Counted from the first letter of the stretch, positions 11,201 to 22,852 are shown. The stretch is 64,000 nucleotides of DNA from Rachicladosporium sp. CCFEE 5018 (GCA_002077045.2 KZ111144.1:618254-682253), one strand, 5' to 3'. Numbers and translations are program-made. Notes: generated by a model from the sequence alone, not told the origin.

Positions 11201-12202
11201 ATGGAGACACCCCTCATTCGCGCCGGCTTCCGCCGCGCCGGCTTCCGCCGCGCCGGCTTCCGCCGCGCCATCAGCTCCTCTCGCCCGCCCACTCGAAGAC
11301 GAACGCTCGCTCTCCAATCCCGCTCCCTCGCGACGCACCGCGACAACACCCCCTCCGAACCTTTCTCCGCCGCCCCTCCAATCCGCTTCAACTCCTCCCC
11401 TGACCAGTTCGCCCGCCGCAGTCCACCCTCTCGCCTTCAAGCATCCACAGATTCCCGCGTACCGCTTCTTTCCCGGATACGAATCCTCCCCGCGTCCCCA
11501 TCCTACTTCACAGCAACGCCAACCTACACAGACGACCTGTTGCACCTTTCATCATTATTACGGAAGCATCAACTTCTACCGCAGGCACCGCCTGAGCAGA
11601 CGGAAGCGGTAGCCTGGAAGACCTGGGCGCAATACAAGTCTGAAGTCGACGAACCTGTGCGAGAGACTCGCTATGCTCGGCTGCTAGGCCTGATAAAACG
11701 ACTAAACAACATCCACCCGGCGCTCAAACCGGTCGAAGTCTCGGAATCATTGGAGAGATTCAAGCGAACAGTGCAACCTTTCCTCAATAAACCCAAACCA
11801 ATCACTGTCGATGACTTCGGCCGCGCCCGAGCCGTAGGCCGCCGGAAATCCTCCTCCGCTTCAGTATACCTCGTGCCCGGTGACGGAGAAGCGCGAGTAA
11901 ATGGACAATCATTAACAGAGTATTTCGGGCGACTGCACGATCGAGAAAGCGCTGTCTGGCCGCTGAAAGCTACGGAGCGATTAGACCGGTACAATGTCTG
12001 GGCTGTGGCGCAAGGGGGCGGTACGACTGGGCAGGCTGAGGCTGTGATGCTCGGGGTGAGCAAGGCACTATTAGCACATGAGCCGGGGTTGAAGCCTGCG
12101 TTGCGCCGGGCAGGGGTGGTGACGCGGGATGTGAGGGAGGTAGAGAGGAAGAAGCCAGGACATGTCAAGGCGAGGAAGATGCCGGCTTGGGTCAAGCGGT
12201 AG
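11201..12202 (+). CDS. MRPS9: Mitochondrial ribosomal protein uS9m
   Basis: A single exon encodes 333 residues. ATG 11201 is the first in-frame ATG and opens an Arg-rich, acid-poor leader typical of a mitochondrial targeting sequence. The middle has PASPSYFTATPTYTDDLLHL, seen in fungal uS9m. The C-terminal third is the S9 domain: GRARAVGRRKSSSASVYL, the core AQGGGTTGQAEAVMLG, and the basic tail ending KMPAWVKR. The tail reaches the decoding site in bacterial S9. The leader contains a perfect threefold 15-bp repeat (listed separately), which encodes RAGFR three times. No intron is seen. Confidence 0.94.
   Translation: METPLIRAGFRRAGFRRAGFRRAISSSRPPTRRRTLALQSRSLATHRDNTPSEPFSAAPPIRFNSSPDQFARRSPPSRLQASTDSRVPLLSRIRILPASPSYFTATPTYTDDLLHLSSLLRKHQLLPQAPPEQTEAVAWKTWAQYKSEVDEPVRETRYARLLGLIKRLNNIHPALKPVEVSESLERFKRTVQPFLNKPKPITVDDFGRARAVGRRKSSSASVYLVPGDGEARVNGQSLTEYFGRLHDRESAVWPLKATERLDRYNVWAVAQGGGTTGQAEAVMLGVSKALLAHEPGLKPALRRAGVVTRDVREVERKKPGHVKARKMPAWVKR
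11221..11265 (+). repeat. Three perfect tandem 15-bp units in the uS9m leader
   Basis: The unit CGCCGGCTTCCGCCG occurs three times head to tail without mismatch. It adds five codons per copy and so keeps the frame. It encodes a basic amphipathic stretch in the targeting peptide. Confidence 0.95.
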
Positions 12203-12655
12203 ACAGGGAGTTGTGCCATGACTATGTACAAAGATTCGATGACAGAAGCGCATGTTATGTACCAATACCCTCAGTGATCTTATCGCAATTTTGTCGAAGG
12301 TGCTAATGAACTTTTCGTCGATACAAAATCAGCGAACATCGTAAGTTCGAGACCATCTAGATCTTATCGACCCAGGCGAGTCGTCCCTGTACCGTGAGCT
12401 AGATGACGGAAGATCGCAGACACCTCATGGGAGCCATTGGATCGTACATTTCTGCAAGCAATCCCTTGAACATCTGTCGGGGTGATCAGTATGGATCCAG
12501 CCGTACAGAAGACATAGTAGCGATAGGAGTGCAGGCACATCAGAAGGAACAAATTGGATAATTTGGAATGTCATTGTAGATCCGGTTTTAACGATTTTGA
12601 ATCTCATCATTGCAATGGTGCGGGAAAAGTAGCAGAAGATGACTCACGTACCTTG
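12203..12655. other. Convergent intergenic region
   Basis: This 453-base region lies between the 3' ends of the uS9m gene (+) and the first APC permease (-). I see no RNA gene or ORF worth reporting. Confidence 0.4.
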
Positions 12656-14405
12656 TCAAGCGTCTTCCCCGTACTTCTTATCACTCCCCTCCTGACTCGC
12701 CATCTCAGGTCCGCCGAAAATCGCATCCTCTCTCGTATGAGCGGCAGTCAGAACAGTGTCGTTGAGGTCAAGCTTGGGCCCGGTGTAGTTCTTCCGCCCG
12801 TCGACGAACCACTGGATCATGCTGATGATGAGCACGATCAAGAATGCGACAATGCAGTAGTTCATACTGCTGCCCGTGACGGGCAGATCCGGTGGGAAGA
12901 CGAACAGCACGGTCGTGACTATCACGAACGCGATTCCCAGGAGGTTGGCGAACCAAGCGAATGGCTCGGGGAGCTTGAAGTGTCGCGTGGCAGGCAGCAT
13001 GCGTCGACCGCGGAGGCAGTTGATGGCGACTGGCATGGCGTATGTGATTCCGAGGGCTACCACCGAAGCGGAGACGATTGCGTTGAAGGCTGAGGTGCTG
13101 CCAAGAAAGATGCAGCCGAAGATGACAACAATCAGGCTTGTGGCGCAGAGGGAGTTCAGCGGGATGTTGAGACTGCCGTGTACGCGGGAGAAGTAGCGGG
13201 AGAAGGGGAGACCCTTGTCGCGGGCGAAAGCTGTGAAGGGTGAGCGAAACGATCGACAATTGCACTGGACCAACCCACCATAGTTCATGCGGCTCGAGGT
13301 CGTAAGGATCGAGATGCCTGCAAACAGTAGACAGATCAAAGGAAAGATCAGCAGACAGACAGTCCCTGCTCGGCTGCTGGTGGCGTTGAGGAGAATCTGC
13401 CCGAGTGGCCCGAAAGGTGAACTGACAACGTCTTCCACGTTCCCGGCGACGAACAGGAGACACATCAAGAAGATGAACCCCGTGAATAATCCGATTGCCA
13501 CGCAGTATATCATGATCTGTTACGGATTAGCACTCTGTGCCTCGTCCTGTGGGGAGAAGCACTTGCCTTCGGACCCTCGACAGCAGGATTCGGTATCTCC
13601 TCAATCATGTGTGCGCACGCGTCGAAACCCGTCAAACCCAGAGCGCCCTGTAGAAGTCCAAGAAGCCAGGCGACACCATCGGGCCATCCGGTCTCGTTGA
13701 GGAAGCCCGTGAACACAAACTTTGCAGAACTATAGTCGGGCGAGGCGCAAGCCAGCACCGTAATGGAGATGATCACAAATCCGGATATTGACCAGATGAT
13801 CGCAGTCTTGTTCACCAGCGGAATGACTTTGTTCCCAAACGCATTGACGAGGAAAGCGACGAGATTGTACCCAATGTAGATCAGGAACTGATGCCATCGC
13901 TGGGGCTCGTAGGCAGCGTTATACATCGGTATGATGCCAATGATCAGCTGAGATCCGAGCAGTCCAGCAGTGGCAGTTAGAGCTATCCAGCCAAAGCAGT
14001 TGATCCAGCCGCAAGTCCATGACAAGATAGGGATCCATTCCGGCCAGCTCACGACGGCGACCCAGTGATACTGGCCACCTGCTGTCGGGTACGCGCTCAA
14101 GAACTCGGCCAAGGAGGCAGCGAGGCAGAGATTGCAGATACCTGCGGTCACGAGACTGTGAAGTGTCAGGACATGTCGCTCGGTGCTGAGACATTTGAGC
14201 GAACTTACCCCCAGAGCACCGAAGTCGAGCCTCCGCTAGGCAGCGCCAGAGAGAGTGAAGCCGACAATGCCGTCCACGAGTTCAGAATCGCGAAAGCCAA
14301 ACCTAACATAGACAATGGGCTGAAGTGGCGCGTCAGCTCTTGCTTGTGGCCCAAAGTCGCGAGATGTGCATCGTCTGCAACGACGCTATTGTGTCTGCGC
14401 GCCAT
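12656..14405 (-). CDS. APC-family amino acid/GABA permease (Uga4/Bat1-type), copy 1
   Basis: There are four exons: 14405..14209, 14155..13567, 13516..13279 and 13230..12656, giving 532 residues with about 12 membrane helices. The N-terminus carries LATLGHKQELTRHFSPLSMLG and the first helix ends in GGSTSVLWG, both typical of the fungal GABA/choline/polyamine branch of the APC superfamily. The conserved loop AFARDKGLPFS and a late NYCIVAF helix are present. Substrate cannot be read from sequence; GABA, choline and polyamines are all known in this branch. The second intron (13566..13517) begins with GCAAGT instead of GT, and the reading GPK-IMIYC on either side leaves no GT alternative. ATG 14405 is the only in-frame ATG upstream of the conserved part. 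Confidence 0.93.
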
Positions 14406-15196
14406 GGCTAATATTTGTGGCGCGCCGAACAAGTCCTTGCAGAGTCAAAGTCTCAAGCGACATGTCGTGCGGGCTCGCGTGGCCCTGACATGCGGAGGTC
14501 ACGCCCTGCGACGTCGGTGTTACACTTTGACTCCAGGCATGCGGGCAGATCATGCAGGAAATAAGCCGCGCGCCGCCGGTGTCATAGCGGATGATTGCCT
14601 ATCATCAGCCCGGCCATAGACACGCAAGCGAAACCAGTGACTTAGTAGCGTTTGTCATAATCTTCGCCATATTCTGGACTAAAATGATAGGATGGAAAAG
14701 TTTCCCTTCGAAGTGCAAGCAAAATCGAGCATTCGCATCCACCTTCTCAAAATGCTTCCAAAATGCTTGTTTTGAGTCTTGGCTTCACCAAGCTGATCTT
14801 CGCGAGTCAGGAAAGAATTGCAAGCTGAGGCGCGTCGTCGCATAGGCAGCAATATGCACAGCCTCCATCATCAAGGCTATGCAGCGATGAAGAGAAGAGA
14901 CCTGGAGATCTCGTGCTTGCGATTGCCTATCGCTCACTTCTTGTCATCTAGCACTTCTCTGTCAAGTTCTCGACAGGCTGCAACTAATGTGCCTTCGCTG
15001 CGTTTGTCACGAAACCACGCCTGCCATTATCACAGTATATGGACACTAGAGGCTTGTAACAGCCTGCCTAGCCACCTGGTGTATCGTAGCATAAAGGACC
15101 TGGAGTATCGCAGGGTCAGGTGTTCGTCGGCCTGATCTAAGCGCGCAGCGATAAATCTGTTCAGGTGAAGGAACGAACAAAAGAATTCCTTTAGCC
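14406..15196. other. Intergenic, upstream of APC permease 1
   Basis: This 791-base region holds the permease promoter on the left and lies upstream of the broken F-box-like ORF on the right. The part at 14640-14790 is AT-richer than its surroundings. I see no defined element. Confidence 0.4.
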
Positions 15197-15850
15197 ATGG
15201 ACAATTCACCTATATCTGAGCTTCCTCAGGAGCTGCTCGACATCATCTGTGAATACGCACTGATCGACGACGAGCCAATCAGCCTATGAATCCCAGAGCA
15301 CGCCTTACGCCGTTGTACTGCACGACCCCATCCAACCGGCTTGTTGCAGACATGTAGTGCTATGCGGGCCAAGGCTCATGTATTCTACGCTGGAAACGGA
15401 TTTCTTGTCGGAGACACTTGGAGCAAGTCTACTCCGACAAATGCTGAGAGGTTCTTCAGCGCACTCCTCCCGTACCGGGCGGCAGCGATCAGGCATCTCA
15501 CGGTTGACTTCGGTCTGGTCGCCATAACCAGATTCATGGACAGACACATCATGAAATGGTACTGCAATGCGTATAGCAAGGTCGTGCAACTGCAGGAACA
15601 ATATCCATCATGCCACATCCGCCTGAAGACCGACCTTAGTTCCAACCCCGACATGTGCACGGGGGAGATTGCGTCCGCCAGCATGGATGTCGACTTTCGC
15701 AATGTTGTCGAATCGTGGAACTCGTCACGAAAGTTGGTCGTGAATAGGATGAGCGCTCTCCAGCCACGGGAGCGTGACTGGTACTCCTTACGCGATGCAG
15801 CAGACATGATGCAGGCTTTGAGAAGGCGTGTTGGTGTAGACGGCTCATAG
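15197..15850 (+). pseudogene. F-box-like (LPQELLDII-type) gene with one in-frame stop
   Basis: The frame opens with MDNSPISELPQELLDIICEYAL, an F-box-like start common in lineage-specific Dothideomycete gene families. It hits TGA at 15287-15289 and then stays open in the same frame to TAG at 15848. The downstream part continues the family pattern: LLQTCSAMRAKAHVFYAG resembles the usual block LLQTCRQIRxEA..VFY. I tested introns that would remove the stop using the GT at 15249 and the nearby AGs; every splice gives a new stop. Without the TGA the product would be 217 residues. The rest is undamaged, so the loss looks recent, or the TGA is a base error. No function beyond possible F-box/ubiquitin ligase adaptor can be inferred. 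Confidence 0.6.
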
Positions 15851-16201
15851 ATTCTTGCTCTACCACGCTCTGGGAGCGACCACTGCTCTTTGTACGACAC
15901 ACCTGGAGATGCGCCTCAATAATAACCAGCTTATACGCGGCACAAAGCTGCACAAATTGCGGCTATGAGCCAATCCAGCCTGTGGCAATTGAAACGCAGC
16001 CTGGTACCTGGAGTAATCGTGCATGATCTACAGAGCGACGCGGGGATTCGCCATTACAGACTTTGTCAGTACTCTCACCTGCAGGTCAGCGAGTTAGTTG
16101 AAATCTATCGTTGAGCACCGCAATCTGCGTTTACGGCAGACTTGTGCATCGATCAGCCCTACTCTCAGCAACGCGCGCCAGCTCTTGGTCCTGCCAATAG
16201 A
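15851..16201. other. Intergenic, 3' of the P450 gene
   Basis: This 351-base gap lies between the F-box-like relic (+) and the P450 stop (-). I see nothing specific in it. Confidence 0.4.
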
Positions 16202-17825
16202 CTACAGCTCCGCATTGGCATGTCCTCGGTCAACAGAGCCATTTAGACTCTCGAATAGCAGATCGCACTTGCCGCCCTTGGGAAGTACGAGGAAGTGATC
16301 TCGCATCGCCATACTGTCCTCTGTCGTCTGCGGAGGTGCCTTCAAACCGAACTGGAGAAACAACGACGCGACGACAAGCTTCAGCTCCATAAACGCAAGG
16401 TTCTTGCCAAGACAGGCTCTTGTGCCTTTGGAAAACGGCATGAAGAGCTCCTTCATTGCTGCCGTGCCGCCTCCTGATTTCAACCAGCGATCTGGGCTGA
16501 AGGTGTCGGGATCCGGGAACGCATCGGCGTCTCGATTTGTCGTATAGCACTGCATGGAGACAATAGTGCTAGCCGGTAATCGAACGCCGCTTACAGTCGC
16601 TCCGGTAGGTGGCGTGATGCGTTGGAGGCTTGCAGGCGCAGCCGGATGGAGGCGAAGACTTTCGTTGATGACAGCTTCCAGTAGCGGCGAGTCAAGAACT
16701 TCTCGGCTGACTTTCCCTTGCGGCGAAGAACGCTCTTGACACTCCTGCAAATCTTGACGTAATCGTGTTTGCAACTCTGGATTTCTAGTGAGCTCCCAAC
16801 ACAGGTAGGTCAGGGTCGTGCTCGTTGTATCTGTGCCAGCGAAGACAAGATTCCCAACCTCGGTGTACGTCTCTCTGTCAGTCAGTGGCGCTCCGCCAGA
16901 GCTGTTGAAGAGGATCTTGGAAAGCAGATCTTTGCGATTTGGAGCGCTCTTATTGATCCGGAGGTAATCCTCATAGGCATGCTTGCCATACTGTCTCAAA
17001 GTTAGCCTGCGTCGGCTATGAGGTTGCGAAGTAGACTTACGTCAGTCACTCGTTGCTTGGAAGCCAGGAAGTCCTGCAATGCGGGCACAGGCAGCTTCGA
17101 CATCACGGCAAACATCCCTGGAAATGTCCACTGCATGCCGCTTATCAAGAACATTTTATCCATATCGTGGAGGAATTGTGGCGGCTGCTTGGCTTCCAAC
17201 GCACCAAACGACGCTCCCAGGAACAGCTGGCCCACAACGTCGAGTGAAAAGGCTCGGAATCGTTCCAATGCATCGACACTCGACCCCTTCGACTGTCGCA
17301 GTACCTGCATCAGGTAGTCTACGCGCTCTCTGATCACTGGCTCCGTATTCTGGAGGTTTGATGAGGAAAATGCATGGCTCAGTAGACTCCTCCGTTGACT
17401 ATGGGCTTTCTTGTCACGGATGCTGAAGATCCCGAGCGGCTGCAGGCTCATGGACTCGTATATAGGCGCCTTCATGAAAACAGTCTGTTGGCCATAGATC
17501 GTGTTAATGGCCTCGGCGCTAGCGAACGAGACTTCCTGAGGTCCGATTCGAACAGTAGGACCATAGCGGAGATGTAGCTTGTGGATGACTGTGGTTCGAA
17601 AGCCAGCTAGGTCGACGAAGACGAGCCAGTAGCCTGTTATGCTCGCTAGGAAGGGGCCAGGGATGTTGCGAAGTGGTGAGAAGAGGCGGTTGTAGGCGAT
17701 CTGGGGAACGTTCAGTGAGGTTCTCGAGGATCATACAAGTCGCAGGGGGGACTACAGACCTGGAGGAGAACATAGCCTGCGATCGATATGCTCGCAAGTG
17801 ATAGCACAGTGCTGAGGCTGTACAT
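16202..17825 (-). CDS. Cytochrome P450 monooxygenase
   Basis: There are three exons (17825..17760, 17700..17041, 16990..16202), giving 504 residues. Residues 3-21 form the N-terminal membrane anchor, followed by a proline-containing hinge NIPGPFLAS. The I-helix oxygen-activation motif is AGTDTTS (about residues 293-299). The ExxR pair lies in ESLRLHP (E352, R355), and the heme loop is FSKGTRACLGKN with the ligand C435. All P450 hallmarks are intact. It is a class II microsomal fungal enzyme. The CYP family and substrate cannot be assigned by eye. The downstream neighbour on the same strand is an FAD monooxygenase, so the two may act on one substrate. Confidence 0.95.
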
Positions 17826-18451
17826 GGTCGCTGCGCGAGTCTGAGGCTGACTGACCACTCAACGATTAAACAGAGGTCAGATCCTCTTATGGGTAAACAT
17901 ATGTACGGTATACTCAGAAAGCTACCAAGCTGACGAAGACCGCTGGCAGGGTATGCAACCCCATGGAGTAAACCCCGCGGTATGATTGCTTCCTCCACAG
18001 CTCTCTCCACATTGCAGGTGTTGCCCGATATGGTCAGCTCGGTCGCGCTTTGGACCCACTTGTTCCGTGAACAGTGCAGCCACGGAAACGTGGAGTCGAA
18101 CCGAGACCCGGAACCCCATTCACAATGACTCCAATCGATCCGTGCAACTGTCTAAGAACCCGTACTGGGCTGGGCGCGTTGTGATACCCAGTAGATGGTA
18201 CTCCAGAGCTGCGCGATCACTTGGCAGAGCGATGCAGACAACCGACTATGTAGGGCAATGCCTCGACGTAACGCCAATACACGTCCAAAGGCGGTTGTGT
18301 CTGCGATCAGTAGACAGCTGTCTGCTTCGACTCAAGACACTTGTGCAAAATAGCTTCAGAAGCACGCTGCTCATCGTGAGGGTAAGGATACTGCATGTAC
18401 TCGTTCACTGTGCTGCGTCAGTCGTCATCTGGTGCATGTTCCAGGTGCAAT
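17826..18451. other. Intergenic between FAD monooxygenase and P450
   Basis: This 626-base gap separates two co-oriented minus-strand genes and should hold the P450 promoter. A tRNA-like B-box on the minus strand near 18090-18105 was examined and rejected. Confidence 0.4.
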
Positions 18452-19830
18452 TTACGTACATGATAGTTCGGCGGCTGAGTTCTCATCAGACTTGACACTG
18501 TCGCCGCCAACAATGCGAGTGTACTCTTGAATAAGCGTGGCTCTTTCGTACCGCGCCTGATTATAGAGCTTAAGTCGTTCTGGGATCTCGTCGCGACACT
18601 CGAGTCGAGACATCATTACACCAAGTGACACGCCGTCTTCGATTGCCATGGCTCCGCCCTGGGCAAGATGGGGTAGGAATGGGTGTGCAGCATCACCCAA
18701 TAAGGCGAGTCTTCCAGTGGGAGAGATGAATGACGGTAACGTCTCCATGTCGAATAGAGGATAGACGCGAATTGACTTCGGATCAGCCTTCTCGAGCATC
18801 GCCAGTACCTTGGGCTCAAACTCGCTGAAAATCTCCAGGAGCTCGCTCTTGTCTGCCGGTCTGTGCCATTCTCCAGCAATCGCTGTCGACTTCGTAGCAG
18901 GGTGGACACATACGAAGTTCAGGAGCTCGTTGTTCTGGCAGCGATACATGACAACCTTGCTGTCGCCCGAATACCATATGTCCATGGTATTGCGCATCGC
19001 GAACCATTCCGCCGTGCGAGAATCGGCTAGCGCCTCCTTTTCCGATACAAGGAAGCGGAACGCGCTGTGACGGCCATTTCTCACGCGAATCTTCGCGTCG
19101 ATCTGTTTGCGGGCTATGGACGTGACTCCATCGGCGCCGATGACAAGGTCACCCTGCGCAGTCGATCCGTTGGTGAAGGAGATCGTCGCGGTCTCTGCAT
19201 CGACGCTTGCAACGCTGCGACCGTAGGACACTTTCGCTGGTGGGCCATGACCGTTGTGCGAGGTCGCTGCCTCTCGTAGCTGGCCGTGCAAAGCAGCGCG
19301 AAGAGTGAGACGATATTCCTGGGTTCCGGTTAGTTGCGGGTGATTGCGTGCGCTTTCGCAGTGGTCGTCGAACTAACGCTCTGATAACGATGGCTGTCTT
19401 TGAGAAAAGCCTGACTGTCCTTGAGAAAGTCTTGGTCCTGCAGAAGTTCGCCAGACGCTTTCACCAGTCGTAGCTACAGCCTCAGCAATCAGCACATTGC
19501 AGAGTCAAGAAGAGTGCCTTCGCAACGCACACGTTCCATGCGCACGCCGCCAGCGTCTGCGACATTGACTCCGAGTCGTCTCAGCAGTACATCGGCGTTA
19601 TAGCAGATATTAATGGCTGCCCCAATCTCGCTGGGGCCAGACGTGCTCTCGAAAAGCTGCGATTGAATCAGTAATCCATGCAGTAAGATATGTATGGATT
19701 TCGAGTTCAAGTTCATACTCACCTCAACATGATGGCCAGCCCTTCGAAGTGCAATTGCAGCAGTCAATCCACCGATGCCTGCACCGACAATCAATACGTT
19801 CAACTGTACTGCAGCCTTTGTGTGACCCAT
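18452..19830 (-). CDS. FAD-dependent monooxygenase, salicylate-hydroxylase-like
   Basis: I read four exons, all phase 0: 19830..19723, 19656..19531, 19473..19378 and 19318..18452, giving 398 residues. The dinucleotide-binding motif is VGAGIGGL (residues 15-22). The DG motif lies in LVIGADGVTSIARKQ. The second FAD motif is LLGDAAHPFLPHLAQGG, followed by AIEDGVSLG. These are the marks of class A flavoprotein aromatic hydroxylases. Intron 2 (57 nt, GTGCGT..TGTAG) and intron 3 (59 nt, GTTAGT..CTAACC..CAG) remove two in-frame stops; without them the gene would look broken. An ATG at 19935 would add 35 Arg-rich residues and is less likely. The substrate is unknown. Confidence 0.83.
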
Positions 19831-20503
19831 TTTCACGATCGACGAAAGGCTTCGCGACGCTGACTCACGCTCTCGTGGAACTCGTCTCCCAACGACATCT
19901 TTATATCTCCTGTTCCGTAGCTCATCATCGCTCATAAGCCATGAACTCTAAGTACCTCGGCGTCGCATCGTACCGCCGTATTGGTATTTGATAGGATCAT
20001 ATCGCATTCCGGGTGGGGCGTACAACGTAGCTACCCCATGGAAGCACATGTTCCGACGCGCCTGCACGCTTCCTGAACCGCCAATTTGCCAGAAGCCTAC
20101 CCTACATGTACGGCTCGAGCTCATCGCGGCTGCTGTCGCAGTCTCGCAAGTGCCGCATTCCAGAGGAGTAGAAGGCGGTGGGGGAGAGAAGGATATACTA
20201 CTGCTCGCCCGGCTTACCTAATGTGAAAGAGGGAAAGCGCGATCAGGTGCAGCTCTTCGCGGAACAGCGACAACCTAGGATTCAGGAATCGTATCGCGTC
20301 CGGCACGGTCTAACACGGATGAACCATAAAGGTGACGTAGTAGGGAGCGCGCTGGTCGGTGCCAAATTGTGACACTAGTTCGCTCTCGCGTGCTATGCTC
20401 TACTCAAAACACTCCTACCTTGAATGGCCATCTCTCATTTCTCATCCACTAACAACGCCCCTCCCACAGGTAAGTCCCAGGCCGTGCCTTCTCTTCCACC
20501 CAA
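19831..20503. other. Intergenic, upstream of the FAD monooxygenase
   Basis: This 673-base region lies between minus-strand genes and includes the monooxygenase promoter and the GAD 3' flank. I recognise no element. Confidence 0.4.
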
Positions 20504-22161
20504 CTAGCACACGGCATGAGTCTTGCCATGCTTCCCTTGAAGACTATGCTCCTCATCCGTAAAATGCTCGTTCATCTGCTTCGTCTTCCCACTCCTCTTC
20601 CCCGCATTCTTCATATGCTCCACATAATGTCCAACCAGCTTCTTCTCGTCCATCTTGATCAACTCATTGACCGCCAACTTCAAATCCGATATCAAAGCAT
20701 CACACCTACTCCGCGAGAAGTCCTCCCTCACGACTACGCGCATCATCTTCAGCTTCTCTGAGTGTGGCGCCATGGTATACGCTGGCACGACCCAGCCTCT
20801 CTCACGCAGCTGATGCGCGATGGCGAACTCGTCGAAGCCGTGGTTGTGCTTGGGGTCGAGGCGGAAGGCTACGAGAGGGAGACCGTTACCGCGCGTCTTG
20901 GACATGAGTATGAAGCCTAGCTTCTCGACGGCCGCGCCGAGGTAGTCTGAGGTGCGGGTGAGATTCAGCATGATACTGCGGTAGCCCTTCTTGCCGAGAC
21001 GGATGAGTTGGTAGTACTGCCCGATGACTTGACTAGCGCCACGGGAGAAGTTGAGGGTGAACGAGGCTTGGTCGGCGCCGAGGTAATTGATGTTGAAGAT
21101 GAGCTCTGCGTGGTTGTTAGCGAAGAGTCAAGAAATGAGATGACGGCCGATTGACCTTTAGGGAGGAACTCAGGGTCGCGCCAGACTACCCAGCCTACAC
21201 CAGGGTAGACGAGACCGTACTTGTGGCCGGAGACGTTGATCGACACGACCTTCTCGAGACGGAAGTCCCACACGAGATCTGGGTTGACGAACGGCGCCAC
21301 AAATCCACCTGACGCAGCGTCGACGTGAATCGGGCAGTCAATGTTCCTCTCCACGAGCAAGTCGTTGATCTTCTTGGTGTCCTCATACTCGCCTGTGTAC
21401 GTTGTGCCGAGAATCGTGCAGATACCAATCGTGTTCTCGTCCACCAAGTTCACCGCCTCTTCAGGGTCGATCACATAGCGGTCTGGTGTGCAGTAGACGA
21501 ACTTCTCCTCGACATCGAAATATCTCGCTGCCTTCTCCCAGCACACCTGCACTGCGGAGTTCATGATGAGGTTCGGGCGGCTGTAGTCCTTGCCCTCTGC
21601 CTTGCGTTTATTGACCCAGCGTTTCTTCATGGCAAGTGTACCCAGCATGATCGCCTCGGAGGAGCCAATGGTCGATGTACCCATTGCATTTGTGTCGTCG
21701 TCGTCTGTAGGGATGTTGAAGAGACGGGCCATCATGCTCACGCAGCGGTTCTGAATGTCTGCACTGACGGGGTACTCCTCATAATCGATGAAGTTCTTGC
21801 TGAAGGCCTCAATCATGAGCTTCTCGGCCTCTTCCTCCATGTAGGTCGTCACGAATGATGCTAGGCTTATTGAGTGTCAGTACAGGATCTCCATTCCTCG
21901 CGCTCAATGCAGCACTCACTTCAGCGTAGGATTACCATCGAGAGTCAAGTCGTCCTTGATCATGCGGTATGCCACCTCCTTGCTCATTTCATTCTCGGGC
22001 ATTTCGTGTCTGGGCAGGTCCTGGGCGGCGAATTTGGAGCCATAGACGCTGGACGTGAACTCGTCTTGACCAACATCATTGAGGTTGAGGTCCTTCAGCT
22101 CAGGCATGACCTTGCTGTCTTTGACATCTTTGTCCGTAGGGACTCTCCCGAGATGGACCAT
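20504..22161 (-). CDS. GAD1: Glutamate decarboxylase
   Basis: There are three exons (22161..21920, 21865..21156, 21105..20504), giving 517 residues. The enzyme converts L-glutamate to GABA and CO2 with pyridoxal phosphate. The PLP-binding lysine is in SINVSGHKYGL (about K296). The substrate and cofactor loop IHVDAASGGFVAPF and the N-terminal blocks TIGSSEAIMLG and NLIMNSAVQVCWEKAARYF are all intact. The C-terminus is Lys/His-rich, ending KHGKTHAVC. Plant GADs use a C-terminal calmodulin site; whether this tail does is not known. In fungi GABA made here enters the GABA shunt during stress and sporulation. Two GABA-permease-type genes lie within 15 kb. Confidence 0.96.
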
Positions 22162-22852
22162 GGCGGCGGCTTTGGTCTACTACGCTGTGCGAGTGAAGTG
22201 AGTGACTGTGGTAGAAGGAAGATGGTGTGGAAGGGTGTCGAGGTCAGTTAGGGATATATCTGTTGTGGTAGAGGTAAAGGACGAAAGATCAATAAGAAGG
22301 AAGTCAGCAGCTTGAGATCTTCAGGCACAGTGAAGCTTGATGCATTCTTGCTTTACCGCTGTTTCGGCAAAGAAGGTTACGAGGAACGCGCACGCGTCTC
22401 ATGGCAGGTACAAAAGCCAATCGTTGGTGCTCTGCCGAAACGCCCACATGCATCACGCTGCGGGTCAACGTCAGATACAGCGGCTGCGTCCCGTTTCTTG
22501 TGTGCAATCAAGCTAAAGCTTGGTCTGCTGATGGTGGAGCCGTAGAGAAGCTCCAATTCTTCTCTTGTGAACACAGGGAGCCTATAGGCTGTGGTGACGG
22601 AGAGAATGAGGGTCTGATGGCCGTAGGGCTTCTCTCACATATCGTAGACCACCATGTGGCGAGACAGGTCGGTCTTTCCTCAGATACTTGCCCCACTTCA
22701 ATGCCCCCACTACGCTCTAACTGTATGAGGTAAGACAGTACCTCGGCTAGAGTTGCGAGACGACACATAGGCAGTAGGAAGCATAGCATCGGTAAGAGAA
22801 CCTTCGTTGTCTTCAGTGACTCAGGTAGTCTTTCTTTGGCTCCTAAGCAATC
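22162..22852. promoter_or_regulatory. Divergent promoter region (GAD / amidase)
   Basis: This 691-base region between divergent starts must contain both promoters. It contains only short ORFs in shadow frames. I recognise no specific site. Confidence 0.4.

Noticed and set aside
18040..18130. Minus-strand GGTTCGACTCC resembling a tRNA B box
   Set aside because: The flanking bases do not form a T stem or an acceptor stem, and no A box lies at the right distance.
19319..19530. FAD monooxygenase as a pseudogene with two stops
   Set aside because: Two phase-0 introns of 57 and 59 nt with proper ends remove both stops and give a 398-residue protein.
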